From assembly GCA_031291995.1 (NCBI GenBank), contig JARLHZ010000001.1, positions 1-53,049 on the forward strand: a DNA stretch of 53,049 bases. The letters are read 5' to 3'. The position numbers and the translations under genes were made by a program. Source of the DNA: Candidatus Doudnabacteria bacterium. GTDB taxonomy: Bacteria; Patescibacteriota; Doudnabacteria; UBA920. A model generated the notes under the pieces. The model had not been told where the DNA came from, ran no database searches, and saw only the letters and a list, made by a program, of their open reading frames with translations. Below, one piece after another: positions 22,650 through 30,291 of the stretch (positions are counted from its first letter, which is position 1; the number at the start of each line of letters is the position of its first letter).

Positions 22650-23771
22650 ATGAACAAAAAAATAACCAAAATTGCATTTGCTCTAACACTTTTGGCGGCG
22701 CAATTTTCATTCTTAAATTTTGCGCTGGCACAACAAGCTACCTTTACCCCACAGCTCAGCCTTTCCAGCGGCCCTTACGCGCTGGGTCAGGGTTCTCTAA
22801 ATGTTTATATTTATATACCGCCAACGCAAACGAACTCATCGTATACAAATATTTCAGCAACTATTAAGACATACGTCAACGCTAACTTAGAAGGCACGAT
22901 TAATACTACATTAAGCCAGCTGACGACAAATAGCACCAGTGCTTTAGGAAACACTTACCAAACAATTCCCGTAGCCACGCAAAGCGGATTTGCGGCAGGC
23001 TCCAATAGTATTGATGTCCTTATTACTGATGCGAATGGAGATCATTTTAATACAAATACGATTACATTTAATGTGGCAGGTACTGTTGGTTCCGCTCAAT
23101 TTAGCGTAGACAAAAATACTGCCAATATTGGTGATACTGTAAATGCTTCATTTACTAATATGCCCAGCGGCGGTTGGAGTGTGTTAGTCGCCGTAAATAG
23201 CAGCACTACAATCACCTGTTCCTCGGCCGTTTGTCCTATTGTTCTTTCCACAGCTAACGGGGCAACCGATAATTCCGCCAACACACTAACAATCATTAAA
23301 GCTTTTGACAGTAGCAACAACCCAATTACAATTCAACCAACTACGCAGACTATTACAATAGGAACTGCGACCCAAAACACGTGTACCCCCGCCTGCACCG
23401 GTGGACAAACCTGCCAAAATGGGACTTGCCAAGCGGCAGGAACCGGGATGTCGGGCAACAGTACAACCCAACTTTATAATCCTCTTCCGGAGCAAGATTT
23501 AACCCACGTATTTTTACTAATCCTCCAAGGATTTTTGGCCATTATTGGGATTTGGGCGGTTATATTTATAGTTATTGGCGGGTTCCAAATGATTACCGCG
23601 GCAGGAAATGAGGAAATGTATACTAAGGCCAAAAAAACTATTATTTGGGCAATACTAGGATTAGTAATAGCTTTAATGTCCTTTAGCATAATTGCCATTG
23701 TCCAGGATATTCTGCAGAGCAACATTAAATCCGCTTCTACCAGCCCGGCAAAGATTGTTAGATACTTGTAA
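22650..23771 (+). CDS. T4SS-pilin-like secreted protein with two C-terminal membrane helices
   Basis: The signal peptide (MNKKITKIAFALTLLAAQFS...ALAQ) is followed by Ig-like beta-rich repeats rich in Thr/Asn/Ser (~30-245). A short cysteine motif CTPACTGGQTCQNGTC (~247-263) and two hydrophobic helices come next: FLAIIGIWAVIFIVIGGFQM and ILGLVIALMSFSIIAIV, separated by TAAGNEEMYTKAKKT. That C-terminal module is the T4SS-pilin (VirB2/TrbC-like) family pattern common in CPR genomes. It is probably a surface-displayed pilin or adhesin fusion. It is the only plus-strand island gene besides the transposase, and no VirB4/VirB6/VirD4 genes are in the window. Confidence 0.75.
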   Translation: MNKKITKIAFALTLLAAQFSFLNFALAQQATFTPQLSLSSGPYALGQGSLNVYIYIPPTQTNSSYTNISATIKTYVNANLEGTINTTLSQLTTNSTSALGNTYQTIPVATQSGFAAGSNSIDVLITDANGDHFNTNTITFNVAGTVGSAQFSVDKNTANIGDTVNASFTNMPSGGWSVLVAVNSSTTITCSSAVCPIVLSTANGATDNSANTLTIIKAFDSSNNPITIQPTTQTITIGTATQNTCTPACTGGQTCQNGTCQAAGTGMSGNSTTQLYNPLPEQDLTHVFLLILQGFLAIIGIWAVIFIVIGGFQMITAAGNEEMYTKAKKTIIWAILGLVIALMSFSIIAIVQDILQSNIKSASTSPAKIVRYL

Positions 23772-23785
23772 ACCATTCAAAGCCA

Positions 23786-23864
23786 AGTGTCATTGCGAGG
23801 AGTGCATCCGACGAAGCAATCTATAACATTAAAAGATTGCTTCGGCTGCACTCGCAATGACACT
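23786..23864. repeat. REP-like palindrome (GTCATTGCGAG ... CGAAGCAATC)
   Basis: AGTGTCATTGCGAG...CGAAGCAATCT on the left pairs with AGATTGCTTCGG...CTCGCAATGACACT on the right, forming a long hairpin. GTCATTGCGAG/GAAGCAATC repeats are widespread dispersed palindromes in environmental bacteria. Confidence 0.8.
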
Positions 23865-23872
23865 ACCAAATC

Positions 23873-23904
23873 AAAAACCGCCACCAATTAAGGTGACGGT
23901 TTTT
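23873..23904 (+). terminator. Terminator of the pilin-like gene
   Basis: AAAAACCG-C-CACC pairs with GGTG-A-CGGTTTTT over a 6-nt loop; a T-run follows on the plus strand. Confidence 0.75.
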
Positions 23905-23909
23905 GAAAT

Positions 23910-23949
23910 GATGACGAAAGGCAGGGATTGGACCTACAGTTTCGTCATC
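23910..23949 (-). terminator. Hairpin downstream of the 200-aa membrane-anchored protein gene
   Basis: A perfect 10-bp stem, GATGACGAAA (23910-23919) / TTTCGTCATC (23940-23949), lies about 110 bases past the stop at 24060. On the minus strand ATTTCAAAAACC follows, so it is a weak terminator candidate. Confidence 0.45.
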
Positions 23950-24059
23950 AAGGATCTCTCCCCGTTGCCGCTGGTGCGCGACATCGAAAAAAGATAACTT
24001 CATTGGTCAAGCGTCCCTCAAAGCGCGAGGGGAAAGCGGCGGCGCGGCAGCTGGGTCCA

Positions 24060-24662
24060 CTATTTGTGGAGCACGAATTCAACATAGTCGGCATCCCCAT
24101 TAGGTACCAACTTCAGGAAGCCTCGCAGTCTCATATCCACCGTCGAAACGTCATCAGGATCCGAAACCACAACGGCTTCGCTAAACTGGTCATCGTGCAC
24201 CACGGAAATTTGTGGCTTAGCGGCGATCGGCTTACCGTGCAAATACATCTGAACGGAATATGTATCATCGGCCAAAAGATTGAATAAAGGAATCAACAGA
24301 AACTGGCCGACAGCACACCCTGAAATATCCAGGGTGATTTTGTTGCCGCTGTGCTGCGGACCGGCAGGGCAGGCTTTGGAAATATCTCCGTCGATTTGGC
24401 GATCCGTCTGCTGCCTTTCAATCTTTACTGCGTTGAGCTGCTGGGCCGCGTCGCGGACCGCATTAGTGTCAGGGTTGTCACCAAGGGCTTGTTCGACTGC
24501 ATTACCCTCGTTATTGGAAACTTCGTTCGCGATAGCGTGCAGTCGATTTGTCCGCAGCTGGTGGTAAGGCACGTAACGGGTAGCACCAACGAAGGCACCC
24601 CAGTTTGCTATCGTAAAGTACACGCCAACCAGAATAGCGGAAGCAACCAGAAGTTTACGCAT
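24060..24662 (-). CDS. Membrane-anchored extracytoplasmic protein, unknown function
   Basis: MRKLLVASAILVGVYFTIANW is a signal anchor. The exported part (~25-200) has two Cys (CPAG..., SGCAVG) and an acidic beta-rich C-terminal half (YSVQMYLHGKPIAAKPQISV...). No family recognised. The start at 24662 is chosen because GGAGGTGATC lies 8 nt before it. It overlaps the upstream gene by 8 bases, the last of a three-gene coupled operon with consensus ribosome-binding sites, unlike most genes of the window. Confidence 0.65.
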   Translation of the reverse strand: MRKLLVASAILVGVYFTIANWGAFVGATRYVPYHQLRTNRLHAIANEVSNNEGNAVEQALGDNPDTNAVRDAAQQLNAVKIERQQTDRQIDGDISKACPAGPQHSGNKITLDISGCAVGQFLLIPLFNLLADDTYSVQMYLHGKPIAAKPQISVVHDDQFSEAVVVSDPDDVSTVDMRLRGFLKLVPNGDADYVEFVLHK

Positions 24663-25377
24663 GATGATCACCTCCGGAACTTGCAGGCGGAGCCGGCGGA
24701 GTGGATTTGGACCCGAACATCTTACTTAAAACTAACGCCAAAACTATCAGCGCCGGTCCGAGCCACAAATTGCCATGCCCCGAAGTAATCAGCGAATGAA
24801 ACCAACCGGAGCTGCCGGCCGGCACAAACGGCTCATAATCTTTGCGGCCCTGGTAGATAATGCTTACCACGGCTACGAGAATATTGATGAGCGGGAATAC
24901 GACCCAACGTTTCCAGTTAATAGATTCATTGGCCATAATCCGGGTGAGAAAGTATCCGCCCAGCGCCGACGGAAGAAAGAAAAACAACGGCCATGCGGCG
25001 TGGAAAGGCAGGATAGCGAAAAAAATGTTGACGAAAGTTTCAATGTCAATAAAGGCAATGACAACCCTCAACACCATAATCGCTTTTTTATCGCCTCTGG
25101 CCGCGTCACCGGCTACGCCGAACAGTGCCCAACTGCCGAACATCAAGAGAGCCGGAATTAGCGTACCGACCCAAATGAGTCCCCAGACACTGTTTGCGAT
25201 GGAAAACAGCGTTTTCTGCAGGCATGCGTGCACAAAAACCAATACAACAAAGTGCAGCAAGCCGAGCAGAATCGCGAAGGTGAGTCCCCGGCGGATATCG
25301 TCCGCGAGCTCATAGGTTTCCCGCGCGACCGCAGGACCTTCATTCATAAACCGCCGTAAAAGATTTTGCCAGTTCAT
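24655..25377 (-). CDS. Polytopic membrane protein, unknown function
   Basis: 240 residues with about 5-6 hydrophobic segments, for example FAILLGLLHFVVLVFVHACL, LIPALLMFGSWALFGVAG and LIVLALVLSKMFG. A cytosolic N-terminus (MNWQNLLRRFMNEGPAVARE) and a Pro/Ser/Gly/His tail (STPPAPPASSGGDHHA) flank them. No family recognised. AAGGAG lies 6 nt before the ATG. It starts 16 bases after the upstream gene ends and its stop overlaps the next start. Confidence 0.65.
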   Translation of the reverse strand: MNWQNLLRRFMNEGPAVARETYELADDIRRGLTFAILLGLLHFVVLVFVHACLQKTLFSIANSVWGLIWVGTLIPALLMFGSWALFGVAGDAARGDKKAIMVLRVVIAFIDIETFVNIFFAILPFHAAWPLFFFLPSALGGYFLTRIMANESINWKRWVVFPLINILVAVVSIIYQGRKDYEPFVPAGSSGWFHSLITSGHGNLWLGPALIVLALVLSKMFGSKSTPPAPPASSGGDHHA

Positions 25378-25393
25378 CTGTTTCTCCTTTTTT

Positions 25394-26026
25394 CTAGCGA
25401 ATCACAAACCTCGCCACCCTCATGAACCACCCGCTTCTGCGCCGCTGGCGAAGGCCTGCCAGCCACGTGTTAATATCGTGAAACCGGTCGGCCAGGACTT
25501 CGCAGAGGGAGAACAAAAACTGTTCCGCCTCTTCGGGATCCATTTTGCCGACGGCTGTGAGCCTGGTGTTGCGCTGTGCGTCGTCGAGACGCGCGTATTC
25601 GGCGATAAGGGCGACGCGTCGTTCCGGTTGCTTGTTTTGCAACGTCAAACTATTGCGAAAAGCCGCGCGGCGATCCAAATCGGCATCAAGCCAGCGCTCC
25701 AGATTGCGAATCCGATTCTCAGGAGCTTGATTTGGACCGTTACCAGTTGCCGCGAGCAAGTCTTCATCGAACATTTGCTCGTCGTACTTACCAAAGCCGA
25801 ATGGGAGCCGTTTGAGCTCCTCTATGGCCTGGTCTCGTTCGCCCTTCTTAAAGTGTTCGTGGGCTTTGGCGAGAATTAGCTTCTCTTGCTCGGTAATCGG
25901 CTGACCGGAAAGCTTTTGTTTCAGCCACGGCAAGACGAAACCGACAACTACGGCATCACCGATAGCTGCAACACCCATTTCTTCGGCGAGTTGCTTCCAC
26001 CACTTCTTCTTATGCTCTTCTGGCAT
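25394..26026 (-). CDS. Hypothetical ~210-aa protein, first gene of accessory operon
   Basis: No family recognised. MPEEHKKKWWKQLAEEMGV leads to a short hydrophobic stretch (AIGDAVVVGFVLPWL), then a helical, charged region that may be a degenerate TPR-like array (EKLILAKAHEHFKKGERDQA). The C-terminus is basic (RQRRRSGWFMRVARFVIR). AAGGAGG lies 12 nt upstream of 26026 and directly abuts an alternative ATG at 26038. A TTGTACA/TGTACAA hairpin touches the ribosome-binding site. Base composition and codon choice look more G+C-rich than the five-gene operon that follows. Confidence 0.6.
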   Translation of the reverse strand: MPEEHKKKWWKQLAEEMGVAAIGDAVVVGFVLPWLKQKLSGQPITEQEKLILAKAHEHFKKGERDQAIEELKRLPFGFGKYDEQMFDEDLLAATGNGPNQAPENRIRNLERWLDADLDRRAAFRNSLTLQNKQPERRVALIAEYARLDDAQRNTRLTAVGKMDPEEAEQFLFSLCEVLADRFHDINTWLAGLRQRRRSGWFMRVARFVIR

Positions 26027-26043
26027 AAACTTGACCATCCTCC

Positions 26044-26307
26044 TTGTACAGTTTAATGTACAAATTCTTCCTGCCGGTGTAACCCGATACAGGGATCCCC
26101 GAAGGGATATCACCCACAAAGTTTTTAGGCTTTGCGATGAATAAAACCCGGTGAATTATTTATCGTTGTATCGTGGTGCAATATAACGATAAAAAATAAA
26201 TCCCGCACAGGGCAGGACTTAGAATATTCACCAGGTTTTGCCCACCACAAGCATAGCCCTGTACCGGAGCCGCCACTAATTAGCAAAGCGACTGGTACGG
26301 GGCAAAA
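26044..26307 (-). promoter_or_regulatory. Structured leader of the three-gene accessory operon
   Basis: Three nested or competing inverted repeats precede the operon. TTGTACA (26044-26050) / TGTACAA (26057-26063) abuts AAGGAGG. AAAACCcGGTGAAT (26143-26156) pairs with ATTCACCaGGTTTT (26226-26239), enclosing ATCGTT/AACGAT. TTTTGCCC (26236-26243) with GGGCAAAA (26300-26307) encloses GTACC/GGTAC. The second and third helices share four bases (26236-26239), so they exclude each other. No gene is supported in 26027-26345. Confidence 0.5.
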
Positions 26308-26345
26308 AACCATACTATTAAATTTTAACTTCCAATTATAACAAA

Positions 26346-26383
26346 AAAACCGCATTCTGTCAATAGTCAGATTTTGCGGTTTT
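26346..26383 (-). terminator. Terminator of the five-gene giant-protein operon
   Basis: AAAACCGCA (26346-26354) pairs with TGCGGTTTT (26375-26383), followed on the minus strand by TTTG. It lies 22 bases past the stop of the 56-aa gene at 26405. Confidence 0.7.
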
Positions 26384-26404
26384 GTTTGGTGTTTTTGGCT
26401 TGTC

Positions 26405-26575
26405 TTAAACTAATTTTACCCCAACTTTGTCGGCAATTTGCTTGGTCCATTGCTCTAAACGATCTATCCGCTGTTTTCCAGCTAACCGCTGGGCAAACCG
26501 TCCCATGTAATAATCGGCAATTTTTTTTATATCCCGGTCGCTCAAAGAATTAGTTTTGACTTGTTTAGTCTTCAT
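26405..26575 (-). CDS. Small 56-aa protein, last gene of the giant-protein operon
   Basis: An open frame of 56 codons from ATG at 26575 encodes MKTKQVKTNSLSDRDIKKI, then ADYYMGRFAQRLAGKQRIDR and a basic C-terminus ending VGVKLV. The protein is highly basic and helical with no membrane segment. Function not recognised. Its position between the 99-aa gene and a terminator, and its normal codon use, support it as a real gene. Confidence 0.6.
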   Translation of the reverse strand: MKTKQVKTNSLSDRDIKKIADYYMGRFAQRLAGKQRIDRLEQWTKQIADKVGVKLV

Positions 26576-26635
26576 AAATTAAATATAATCCTGCCGGAAA
26601 AGACTGTCAATCTTATGTACTTATTTGATAGAGTT

Positions 26636-26935
26636 TTACTTTAACTTAGCGCGGGCTTCTTCCATTTCAATATCATCCATTAGTTTTGAGGCATTAGAGT
26701 AAAAAGTAGAAGTCTCATCCTCTATTGAAGACAATTCCTGATTAAAATCCTTTACGGCAGAGTCTATTTGGGACTTGGCCTGTACCTGTGCCGCGGCTTT
26801 GGTTAAGATGGCCTGAATTTCTGGCTTTATCGCTTCCTCTCCTTCCGTCTCCAGGCGTTGAAGGAGCCCTTGTTTATCTAAATCAGAAATCGGCAACTTA
26901 ACTATCAATCCTTTTATTAGTTCATTAGTGGGCAT
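26636..26935 (-). CDS. Hypothetical 99-aa helical protein
   Basis: MPTNELIKGLIVKLPISDLD starts a segment resembling the N-terminus of DUF5663-type proteins (short helical bundle), then a predicted coiled coil (AAAQVQAKSQIDSAVKDF... to the KLK end). Cytosolic; function unknown. It lies 23 bases after the 310-aa gene in the same operon. Confidence 0.6.
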   Translation of the reverse strand: MPTNELIKGLIVKLPISDLDKQGLLQRLETEGEEAIKPEIQAILTKAAAQVQAKSQIDSAVKDFNQELSSIEDETSTFYSNASKLMDDIEMEEARAKLK

Positions 26936-26958
26936 ATTTTTATATTTAATATCTTAGA

Positions 26959-27891
26959 TTATGCGGCCTTATCAAGAACTCCTTCTTCGCCGGCCTCAGG
27001 CGTCTTCTGTCCCAATCCCGCCCGAGCCTCTCTGCCTGCGGCCTCATTTTGCTGTTGCTGTCGGGTTGTCCCGCCAACTTCTGTGCCTTTTATACTTATT
27101 GGAACCCCCGCCGCTTCAGCCTGACGGATTAAGATCATCAAATCGTCAGCATCAACGTTAACCGTTACCTTGGTTCCGCTTTCCGCTCGATGTTCATTCA
27201 AATCAGCCAAATTACCCTTTATATTTTCCCGACGTTGTTCAAAAGCCTTGGCATCACCTTCCAAGGTTTGGCTAAAAACCTGCCGTTCTCCTTCGGTACG
27301 CGGCATCACGTGCAATTGGGTCATGGTTTCTTTGGCCAAAGACATCCGGTTGCCCAAATTTTCCTGGGCTTTGGATATTTTGCCATTAATATAAGCCGGG
27401 GCTTTGTCCATGGCTGCGAATAAAGTTTCCATTTTACCGCTTTTAGTTTGCGCGGTTTCGGGAGCATTTAAATTTAAGGAAATTACGCGGTTATAATCGA
27501 CATTCCCTTTCATATTGGCCACCGACTGTTCCTTTTTGACAGCTTGGTCTGCGGCCTTGGCAACCCGGTTCTGCTCAGCCTGCTGTCCGCGCTCTTTCAT
27601 AGAAGTCGCCCATTTGTCCAAACGCGAGGAAATTGCCCCAAGCCATTTACTAACCTTTCCTTCCGTGATCTGAGCCTTTTGGGCAGCATTGGCTGCCATA
27701 TCTTTGGATAACCCTTCCAACCACTCCGCATTTTTTGTCCTAACCTCTGTCCCTACAAATTCATGCCCAAAAGATAAATTTTCCTGTGTGGCTTTAGATG
27801 AATCAAACTCCGCTTTTTTGTCCAGCTTCTGTCCCGCCAAAGCGCCCAAAGATTCTACAGGCGGTTTACTTTCCCTGTTCCAAAATGCCAT
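26959..27891 (-). CDS. Hypothetical 310-aa coiled-coil protein
   Basis: Soluble, charged protein starting MAFWNRESKPPVESLGALAG, with long helical stretches rich in Ala, Gln, Lys and Glu (residues ~60-230). A short beta/alpha element (KVTVNVDADDLMILIRQAEA, ~245-265) and an acidic disordered tail follow. No family recognised. It lacks a clear Shine-Dalgarno site, like its operon neighbours. Third from the end of the operon that starts at 35760. Confidence 0.6.
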   Translation of the reverse strand: MAFWNRESKPPVESLGALAGQKLDKKAEFDSSKATQENLSFGHEFVGTEVRTKNAEWLEGLSKDMAANAAQKAQITEGKVSKWLGAISSRLDKWATSMKERGQQAEQNRVAKAADQAVKKEQSVANMKGNVDYNRVISLNLNAPETAQTKSGKMETLFAAMDKAPAYINGKISKAQENLGNRMSLAKETMTQLHVMPRTEGERQVFSQTLEGDAKAFEQRRENIKGNLADLNEHRAESGTKVTVNVDADDLMILIRQAEAAGVPISIKGTEVGGTTRQQQQNEAAGREARAGLGQKTPEAGEEGVLDKAA

Positions 27892-27961
27892 AAATTTTAT
27901 AATTAATTAGTCTTCTTCCGGGGACTGGCCGGATGTTTAAATTTATAAATAAAAACTTAAA

Positions 27962-30280
27962 TTATTTCTTCTTTTTAACCGTTTTTTTACCGGCAGATTT
28001 TTTAGGCGCCTCTGCTTGCGCTTCCAACAATTCAAGATCCGCCGGGTCAATAACACCACGCGGCACGATGATCGATTTTTTTGTTTTAGCGGGGACTTTT
28101 TCTGCTCTGATCTTTATTACCTTCCGGTCTTTCCCCATAATGGGAGCCGCGGATTTCGCCTCGCCAATCCTGTTTTTAAGCTCCTCAACTACCAATTGCT
28201 CGGTCAGGCTGGGAAGGCCGCTATGGGCAAATAAGCCCTGAAACTTATAAACCGCCTGCTTTTTCCAGTCCGGAACTTTATCCCAGTCTTGGCCACCGGA
28301 TTTTTTACTATCCAAATAAACGGCTTTAAACAATTCCGCTTCAACCTTATTATGAAAACTTAAAGAATCATATAAGCTTTGGTAATCTACCTCAGCTCGT
28401 GTTTTCCCCAAAGTCAAACGGAAATTCGGGTTATTTTTTGTTTTAGATTTAATTAACTCAATATATGGATCAAAACTTAAGTGTTGACCTTTTTCCGCCC
28501 GGTCGATAAAAATGCCCGAAACCATTCGCCGCAATTCTTTGGCGGTTTGCAAAGAATCGATGACCTTATTGTCGCCAAAAGGCAAGTGTAAAATTCTGTC
28601 TTTGAGTTCTTCGCCATCAGCCTTGGCGCGCCGCCTGATTATTGCCACATCGACAAATTGCGCGCCGGTTCCAGCCTGAGTTCGCCTTTTGGCGACAAAA
28701 GTCCCGGGCCGCTTGTCGTCGGGATCCTGAAAAATAACATCCTGTTTTTGGTCAAAATATTTGAAATCGACGTAATTGACGTGTTTTTTGTTCTTGGCTT
28801 TCGCCTGAACTAACTCCAGTGCTACCCGCGCCGAGGTCCGAAAAATTTCCAGGTTGGAAATCGGACCTATTAAATCTTTCTTGCGCATATCATCAACTAC
28901 ACTCCTTGGCGTAAAGCCGGTTTCCAAACAAGCGGCCAGATAAACCATACCTTTGTCCTTTTCCGAAATTTGCAAAGCGTCAATTTTTTTCTGCAATCCC
29001 TTAAAGCCCAGTTTGGTTAAATTTAACCCTCTTACAAACTCTTTGGCTTCATCCAACAAATCTTTGGCCTTCTCGTTTGTCCGCGGTTCCCGATGTAACC
29101 TCTTGAATAGTGCCTGCTGAGCGGCCTCGGTAGCAATACTTTCGCCCATATCGCGCAAACGCAAACCCAAATTCTCAAAAATATAAATTACATCCTGATT
29201 TTTTATCTGAGCTTTGCCTCTTCCCCGATATTGCCTTCCCTGGCTAATTTTAAAGCCTGCATATCCATCTAATAATTCTTTAGTTTCCCCATTATCCACC
29301 CATTTTTGCGCTAATTTTAAAGCCCTTGAGGGAATGCCGGCAAAAAGGGATAAAATGTCCAAGGCTGTCTTGCGATCATTTTCGTCTGCAATTTTGCGAA
29401 TTTCCGCAAAAGGCATGGCGCGGTATTTTTCCACAACTGGCAACTGGCCTTCCTTTAGTAACTCCAAAACGACTTCTACCCGATCTTTGACTTCCGTTAA
29501 CGGATACTCGAACTGCCGACCGTCGATATAGAAAGCCAATTGGCTACCCTTACCCTTTTGCAAAGAATTATGCAGCGATACTTCTTTCGGATTTAAATCA
29601 AAATTATTATCTTTAAGCAACCCGGCAATTTCCTGCTCCACGCTCCCCGCCACAGGCCTTTCCCAAATTTGTTCTCCTGGTTCGTATCCCCATCCTGCCA
29701 ACAAGGCGGCTAAATCTTCATCCGATTCCCAGGTCAGACCTTGATGATGAACTCGGTTGAGTTGCTGATAATTATACCCTGTATAATTTCGAAACTCTTT
29801 TTCGTCGATTTCCAACGGCTTGCCGCTTCGATAACTATTATATTGTTCTGATAATGTCTCCGGAGAAAATTTAAGTTCTTCTTTTCGCCGCTCTTGCTCG
29901 TGACCAGGTGCAAATTTCAAAAAAGCCTCCCGATCCGCCTTCGGGATTACAAACCGAAAACTGCGGTGGAAAATTATTTCTTTACCTGTTTTAGGATCTT
30001 TTCCCGGGGCATCTATTTTAGCCACATAACGAACGCTTTCGTCAGGAAGAAGTTTTCCATTCTGATCGTGTAAATCAACGCTTGTAATATCAAAAAGCTT
30101 GGTTTGTTTTTGTTCAGAGGCCAATTTTTGACCCTTGGCATCCGGTGCTTTTCCTTCAGGCTGCTTTGAAGAAGCCAATTGATCATAGGCCTGATTAGCT
30201 TTCTCCACGTCGTCGTTTTGCTCCGATTCGGAGCTAACTGCCCCAGTAATTCTGGGGTCAAACTCTCCATGTTCACCCAT
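27962..30280 (-). CDS. Hypothetical 772-aa protein with basic tail
   Basis: No family recognised. A disordered acidic N-terminus (~1-60) is followed by a beta-rich segment (LFDITSVDLHDQNGKLLPDE..., ~65-135) and a helical central region (~200-470). After a basic segment (FVAKRRTQAGTGAQ, IIRRRAKADGEEL) the protein ends in a Lys-rich tail (APKKSAGKKTVKKKK). No signal peptide or membrane helix, so it is probably cytosolic; the tail suggests nucleic-acid or membrane-surface contact. It starts 11 bases after the giant gene ends. Confidence 0.65.
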   Translation of the reverse strand: MGEHGEFDPRITGAVSSESEQNDDVEKANQAYDQLASSKQPEGKAPDAKGQKLASEQKQTKLFDITSVDLHDQNGKLLPDESVRYVAKIDAPGKDPKTGKEIIFHRSFRFVIPKADREAFLKFAPGHEQERRKEELKFSPETLSEQYNSYRSGKPLEIDEKEFRNYTGYNYQQLNRVHHQGLTWESDEDLAALLAGWGYEPGEQIWERPVAGSVEQEIAGLLKDNNFDLNPKEVSLHNSLQKGKGSQLAFYIDGRQFEYPLTEVKDRVEVVLELLKEGQLPVVEKYRAMPFAEIRKIADENDRKTALDILSLFAGIPSRALKLAQKWVDNGETKELLDGYAGFKISQGRQYRGRGKAQIKNQDVIYIFENLGLRLRDMGESIATEAAQQALFKRLHREPRTNEKAKDLLDEAKEFVRGLNLTKLGFKGLQKKIDALQISEKDKGMVYLAACLETGFTPRSVVDDMRKKDLIGPISNLEIFRTSARVALELVQAKAKNKKHVNYVDFKYFDQKQDVIFQDPDDKRPGTFVAKRRTQAGTGAQFVDVAIIRRRAKADGEELKDRILHLPFGDNKVIDSLQTAKELRRMVSGIFIDRAEKGQHLSFDPYIELIKSKTKNNPNFRLTLGKTRAEVDYQSLYDSLSFHNKVEAELFKAVYLDSKKSGGQDWDKVPDWKKQAVYKFQGLFAHSGLPSLTEQLVVEELKNRIGEAKSAAPIMGKDRKVIKIRAEKVPAKTKKSIIVPRGVIDPADLELLEAQAEAPKKSAGKKTVKKKK

Positions 30281-30291
30281 ATGTTTTTATG

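Noticed and set aside
26044-26340. Retron msr-msd or group II intron RNA
   Set aside because: Inverted repeats are suggestive, but there is no reverse transcriptase gene nearby and no intron domain V was recognised.
26125-26355. 76-codon minus-strand reading frame
   Set aside because: It overlaps a region full of competing inverted repeats, has no ribosome-binding site and gives a Cys/Trp-rich composition unlike a real protein; treated as leader RNA.
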